Shown one piece after another: positions 59,669 to 64,000 of a stretch of DNA of 64,000 nucleotides. How positions within the stretch are numbered: the first letter of the stretch is position 1; each line of letters opens with the position of its first letter. The stretch is from Tiliqua scincoides. Taxonomy: Eukaryota > Chordata > Lepidosauria > Squamata > Scincidae. Under the pieces are notes generated by a model. The model was not told the DNA's origin. It saw only the letters and a list, made by a program, of their open reading frames with translations, and did no database searches. The DNA lies in assembly GCF_035046505.1 (NCBI RefSeq), contig NC_089822.1, positions 97,658,659 through 97,722,658 of the forward strand, in the 5' to 3' direction. Position numbers and translations under genes: made by a program.

Positions 59669-62600
59669 TTACTCAGAGGATTTTGTCTTCTCTTTATCTT
59701 TAGGTATTCTTCCCATGATATAGAATTCTGGATTTGGCCTTATATCTGTTAAGTGAGCTATACGGTTAGACATGGCGAAAAAGGCCGAAATGGCACCAAT
59801 GTCCCAGGCATCTTCACGATCAAACCCATGTGCTTCCAACTTCTGAAAGTGCTCTTCAGTTATGTTATCTGAACGGCAGATAGCAAGTGCAAACTCCAAC
59901 ATAGCCAGCTCCCGATCACTTAGGTCTGCCAGTTTCCAGTTCACTGTGACCTGCAGAAAAGCAAAGCCATAGGAAATTATAAACCATCAAGGCTTAAAAA
60001 GCACAACATTTGATTCAGGTGAAGGCAAGCATGGGACATAGTAGACAAAGTGCTCATAACATCAGGCCAATTACAACTAATTATTTTAAGTGAGAATTAG
60101 GGAGGTTCACCTTCTCGGACTTAATGCACAACAAACTTCATCTCCCAGAATGGCGTCTTCAATACAACTCAGACTAACGGAACTTTGGGTATGAACTTTT
60201 CCTTGAGCTGCTGCAAAAAGCTTTCAAATGTTCTCATCTAGTTGCAAAGTATCTTGCATCAACCAATCAGAGTTAAATTGTTAACTGACATGCAAGTTTC
60301 ACCAGGGTAACCTGCATATTGGTTTTCAAATTAAGGACAAATTTCTCTTTATGCAAGACCCAGGCCCAATCCTATCCAGCTTTCCAGCACCTGTGCAGCC
60401 GCAATGCAGCCCCAAGGTATGGGAACAAATGTTCCCTTACCTTGAGGAGGCCTCTGTGATTGCCTCCCCATCAAAGGACGCAGTGCACGCCCCACTGGCA
60501 CAGCTGCACCAGCACTGGAAAATTGAATAGGATTGGGCACCCAGGTCATTATTTTGTGGGCCACTTCACACAGATAGTTCCCAAGCATCAGTCGTGATCC
60601 CCACCATGGTTATTTGTGCACATTAGACACATCTCTCACAGCAGCACAAAGTCAAATATGGAAAGAGATTAACAACATAAATAGGCACTGACCTGATCCG
60701 CCAATGTTGGTTTCTTAGAGTATATTCGATGTAAAGCACCATGCGCAACCACACAGTAGGGACACTTGTTAATGATGCTTGTGGCCACAATAATGAGCTC
60801 TTTGTCAGCCTTGCTTAGGTTTCCTATGGAGGACAGAAATGCAAAACATGGTTTGTATTTCTTGATCAGTCTCAGAGAGATTCAAAAGTCCCCAGGCTTG
60901 TGCTATTTTAATTAAAATTAAAAGTGCTTTGCTTTTTCAGTGCATGCGGAAAGGGTCAAGAAAGCCTCCAGCTACATACTTAGCTTTCTCCTCTTATTTT
61001 CATTATGGTCTTTAAAAAGTGCTCCAGCAATGGTTAGTGTGCTCCAGGCCACAATTTCTGTATCACGGGAATCCTGCTTTCAGGAACTCAATCTTATATG
61101 CAACTTCAACTGTCCACAAAGTCACATCACTATAAGAAGTCCAGGGATTCTGGAAGGCCTTTTGTCTGTTCTGTTTCAGAGGGAAATTTTGACAGATTCC
61201 TGTAGCATTTTATAGCCAATGCAAGTGATTGTTGTCTGATCATTATTTCTGCTGAGGGAACTGAGGCTGCAATCCTATCCACACCTGCCTGGGAGTAAGC
61301 CCTGTTGACTATAATAGGACTTACTTCTGAGCAGACATGGATTGGGCTGTAAGGAAGGTTACAATGTAAATGTTCATCCAACTGTTGGTTTATGACAGCC
61401 TTATCAGGTTAGAAGTTTCCATCAGCTGCTTCCCTTACCTGTCTCCTTGTTCATGATAGCATTGTAATAAGCAAAGAATGCTCTAAATTCTGCTGGCCGA
61501 TGAGACATCATCTTGAACACATTGGGCAAAAACCCAGTCTGTGAAAAAAAAAATTGAGAAAAAGTAGCCAGGAACTTAGTATTTTTACTAATGGAAAATT
61601 CCAAGTAATGCTGCACACATTTTCAAACTCAGATGCACCCCTGTGACAATTAGCTCTGGGTCAAACTCCAGGTCACTACACAATGACAACATCCAAATCA
61701 GTTCTGCAATAAAGTTTAGCAAGCTGTTCTGATTCCAAAGTATTTAAGGATTTCTACGCTGCCTTTTGGCCCAACGAGGTAGCACAGAACAGACCTGTGA
61801 CCCACCAAGTCAAAGGCAGTCTGCCAGATATACATCACTGGCTGCCTGGTGCTCAACAGTTCCTTGTTTGGCAGTCTGAACTAGGCAGACAAACACAGGA
61901 GATTTATATTGAATCCCTGATGGGCCACTGTATGTGACTGGATGTACTGCATTGGGCTTGACAGGTCACAGGGTGTGCAGAACCACAATATATATCTTTG
62001 TGTTTCCCTAAGGGTGCAGTCCTAACCAATTTTCCAGCACCAAGGTAAGGGCAATGCAACTCCAAGGTAAGGGAACAAACATTGCCTTACCTTGAGGAGG
62101 CCTTCATGACTGCCCCCTAACTGCAGGATGCAACATGTGCCCCACTGGCACAGCTATTCCAGTGCTGAAAATTTGGTTGGGATTGTGCCCCCAGTGAGAT
62201 AGATGACAGTGTAAGCTATAAGGAGCACAAATAAAAGCTTGTAAATAACTATTGGATTTTACCACACACCTAGGGCAAATAGTGGCTGCCTTGGGACAGC
62301 AGCAGAGTGACAAAGCACTAATATTTTTATGTCCAGTCAGAGCATCACATAGCCCAGTAACTTTTGCTGTGAAACTCCTATCACATAGTGTACCAAATCT
62401 AACATACAGGTAATATGTTTTTAATCAGAAATTTTTCTCTGTGTCTGGCTCAAAAAAAAGAAAAGAAAAAGAGCTGGTTTTGTTTCTTCAGTACAGAACT
62501 CTTACCTTTACTTCTACTTCCTCCATGAGCTCCACAATATCATATGGCAAGTCTGTCTTATTGGGTATTGGATAGCGCCCAATTGGCTTAGTTGCACTCC

Positions 62601-62682
62601 CTCCCACTGTGGTGTATTCCTGGTTCCAGGTTGCAGTTTGGGGTCTTCTCCCAAAGCTCCCCAACCCAGTGAAGGGCAGAAA
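59669..62682 (-). CDS. AhpD-like (carboxymuconolactone decarboxylase family) peroxidase-related protein; last four exons, 5' end outside window
   Basis: Four exons join in frame: 62506-62682, 61439-61538, 60693-60823 and 59669-59950 (stop at 59669). All sites are GT/AG; they give 229 C-terminal residues. The first exon seen opens in phase 0 after an acceptor at 62683, so the start, and perhaps a mitochondrial presequence, lies beyond 64000 or is unrecognised. The key motif, numbered from the first visible residue, is E101, C113-P-Y-C116, H120. The spacing (12, 15, 19) equals Glu118/Cys130/Cys133/His137 of Mycobacterium tuberculosis AhpD as I recall it. The downstream block (DAWDIGAISAFFAMSNR, DIRPNPEFYIMGR) is typical of bacterial 'uncharacterized peroxidase-related' proteins. 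In AhpD the cysteines reduce peroxidase AhpC; the vertebrate substrate and partner are unknown. I recall fish homologues and none in human, but could not check. Exon structure shows it is a real nuclear gene, not contamination. Confidence 0.85.
60363..60540. repeat. Family A palindromic MITE with 3-bp duplication CCA
   Basis: The arms are GGCCCAATCCTATCC and GAATAGGATTGGGCAC. CCA lies at 60360-60362 and 60541-60543. It lies in an intron of the AhpD-like gene. Confidence 0.85.
61262..61352. repeat. Family B palindromic MITE
   Basis: It runs from AGGCTGCAATCCTATCCACA to GACATGGATTGGGCTG. Confidence 0.8.
62012..62190. repeat. Family A palindromic MITE
   Basis: The arms are GGGTGCAGTCCTAACC and GGTTGGGATTGTGCCC. 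It lies in an intron of the AhpD-like gene. Confidence 0.8.
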
Positions 62683-62936
62683 CTAGAAAAGAGAAAAACC
62701 TTCTGTTTGTCTTAGTATGGTATATGTCAGACTTCATTAGCATACAAGCATTTATTTTTAATAAGGTTCAGTGCACCATTTACTGTATGCTACTTTAAAG
62801 AAGCTCAGCGGATTATTATTTTAACTTTCAACAACAAAGTTTTCCCTACCCCCAGTGCCTTCTCACAGACAGCTTTTCAAACTTCCCTGTGTTTCAAAGC
62901 CAGACTTCAAAGGCACCCAACTCCTCAGGTGACTGA

Positions 62937-63027
62937 CAGCACAATCCTATGGATGTTTACTCAGAAGTAAAACTCACTGTGTTCAATACGGCTTACTCAC
63001 AGGAAAGTGTGCACAGGATTGTAGTGC
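62937..63027. repeat. Family B palindromic MITE at the head of the minisatellite
   Basis: It runs from AGCACAATCCTATGGATGTT to CACAGGATTGTAGTGC. The terminal motif is then reiterated in the adjacent array. Confidence 0.8.
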
Positions 63028-63690
63028 AAAGTATCCCTAGCTTTCCAATGAGAGGATTATTCCTGGCTTTCCTGTGCATAGGATTGTAGTACTCGTATCC
63101 CTGGCTTTCCAGTGATAGGATTATCCCTGGCTTTCCTGTGCATAGGATTGTAGTACTCGTATCCCTGGCTTTCCAGTGATAGGATTATCCCTGGCTTTCC
63201 TGTGTATAGGATTGTAGTGCTAGTATCCCTGGCTTTCCAGTGATAGGATTATCCCTGGCTTTCCTGTGCATAGGATTGTAGTACTCGTATCCCTGGCTTT
63301 CCAGTGATAGGATTATCCCTGGCTTTCCTGTGCATAGGATTGTAGTGCTAGTATCCCTGGCTTTCCAGTGACAGGAGTATCCTTGGCTTTCCTGTGCATA
63401 GGATTGTAGTACTCGTATCCCTGGCTTTCCAGTGATAGGATTATCCCTGGCTTTCCTGTGCATAGGATTGTAGTGCTAGTATCCCTGGCTTTCCAGTGAC
63501 AGGAGTATCCCTGGCTTTCCTGTGCATAGGATTGTAGTACTCGTATCCCTGGCTTTCCAGTGATAGGATTATCCCTGGCTTTCCTGGGTATAGGATTGTA
63601 GTACTCGTATCCCTGGCTTTCCAGTGACAGGATTATCCCTGGCTTTCCTGTGTATAGGATTGTAGTGCTAGTATCCCTGGCTTTCCTCAG
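63028..63690 (+). repeat. 64-bp minisatellite, about ten units
   Basis: The landmark GTAGT(A/G)CT recurs every 64 bp (for example 63086, 63150), with two alternating unit variants (GTACTCGTATCC and GTGCTAGTATCC). Each unit holds two TATCCCTGGCTTTCC half-repeats and one CATAGGATTGTAGT. Because 64 is not a multiple of 3, the frames through it are incidental. Confidence 0.92.
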
Positions 63691-64000
63691 TGCTGCCCTT
63701 CTCTTCTATTTAGTGGGAGAGGAGAATCCTGCCAAACAGCATGTGGGAGAGAAAGGCAGGCAGCTGGACCAGTGAAGCAAAAGTTGCTGAATATTTCCCT
63801 GCCTTGGAGGCATTTAAAAAGTGTTTGTGGGGGAGGGAAACAGGGAGAGCCAACCCTATGAACCAGCTTGCACAGACAGCAACATCCCTTTTGTTTTACA
63901 AGCAACATGAAAGACTTCTATTCCTGTAGGCTTTTAGCTGCTCTTTTTCTCTGGCTAGAAAATGTTTCTTGATACTATGTAAGTGCTTGCCACATTTACA
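63691..64000. other. Right edge, no exon recognised
   Basis: No ATG-bearing frame fits the missing 5' exon(s) of the AhpD-like gene, so these are probably outside the window. Confidence 0.45.

Noticed and set aside
63185-63463. 92-codon open frame with a repeated HRKARDNPITGKPG-like peptide
   Set aside because: It is a translation of the 64-bp minisatellite; the unit length shifts frame every copy and the pattern reflects only the DNA repeat.
63028-63690. CRISPR-like regular spacing
   Set aside because: Units are contiguous and nearly identical throughout with no variable spacers, and the host is a vertebrate.
1-64000. Endogenous retrovirus, LTR element or Polinton remains
   Set aside because: I saw no LTR pair and no recognisable gag, protease, integrase or envelope sequence. 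The RT signals all belong to LINEs.

Overview
The window is nuclear genomic DNA from a vertebrate, most likely a squamate reptile (a lizard). It carries intron-split genes orthologous to human 9p13 genes, embedded in repeats typical of squamates: CR1, L2-like and RTE-like LINEs, CORE/MIR-like SINEs, many hAT-type MITEs and two very abundant palindromic MITE families. I know of nothing in it that is bacterial or viral.

Layout. (1) 2.4-5.9 kb: 5' part of FBXO10 (minus strand; two coding exons, the rest lies off the left edge) with a GC-rich promoter. (2) 6.0-6.5 kb: a 93-bp tandem array derived from a palindromic MITE. (3) 7.8-9.7 kb: two nearly identical, oppositely oriented internally deleted LINE derivatives. 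(4) 12.2-21.6 kb: SLC25A51 (plus strand), with a CpG-island first exon, a 6-kb intron, one coding exon and a long 3' UTR. (5) 21.6-31.1 kb: intergenic or 3' UTR sequence between the convergent SLC25A51 and DCAF10, repeat-poor except for a decayed mariner and a few MITEs. (6) 31.1-53.4 kb: DCAF10 (minus strand), all seven coding exons resolved to the base. Its introns hold an apparently intact 3.9-kb LINE, several hAT elements with clear 8-bp target-site duplications, and L2, CR1 and other LINE fragments. (7) 53.8-59.3 kb: repeats, including a second 3' LINE copy. (8) 59.7-62.7 kb: the last four exons of an AhpD-like (carboxymuconolactone decarboxylase fold) gene on the minus strand, 5' end off the right edge. 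(9) 63.0-63.7 kb: a 64-bp minisatellite that begins at a MITE terminus.

Gene roles. The host genes are independent housekeeping genes: two Cullin-RING ligase substrate receptors (FBXO10 for CUL1, DCAF10 for CUL4-DDB1), the mitochondrial NAD+ carrier, and a predicted thiol peroxidase-like enzyme. SLC25A51 and DCAF10 are convergent, as I recall for human, but the block appears inverted and moved relative to FBXO10. TOMM5, FRMPD1, TRMT10B and EXOSC3, which I recall as lying between or beside these genes in human, are not seen.

The least ordinary items are the AhpD-like gene with a complete E-C-C-H active-site pattern, the intact LINE together with the deletion derivatives it probably mobilises, and the repeated conversion of one small palindromic MITE into tandem arrays.
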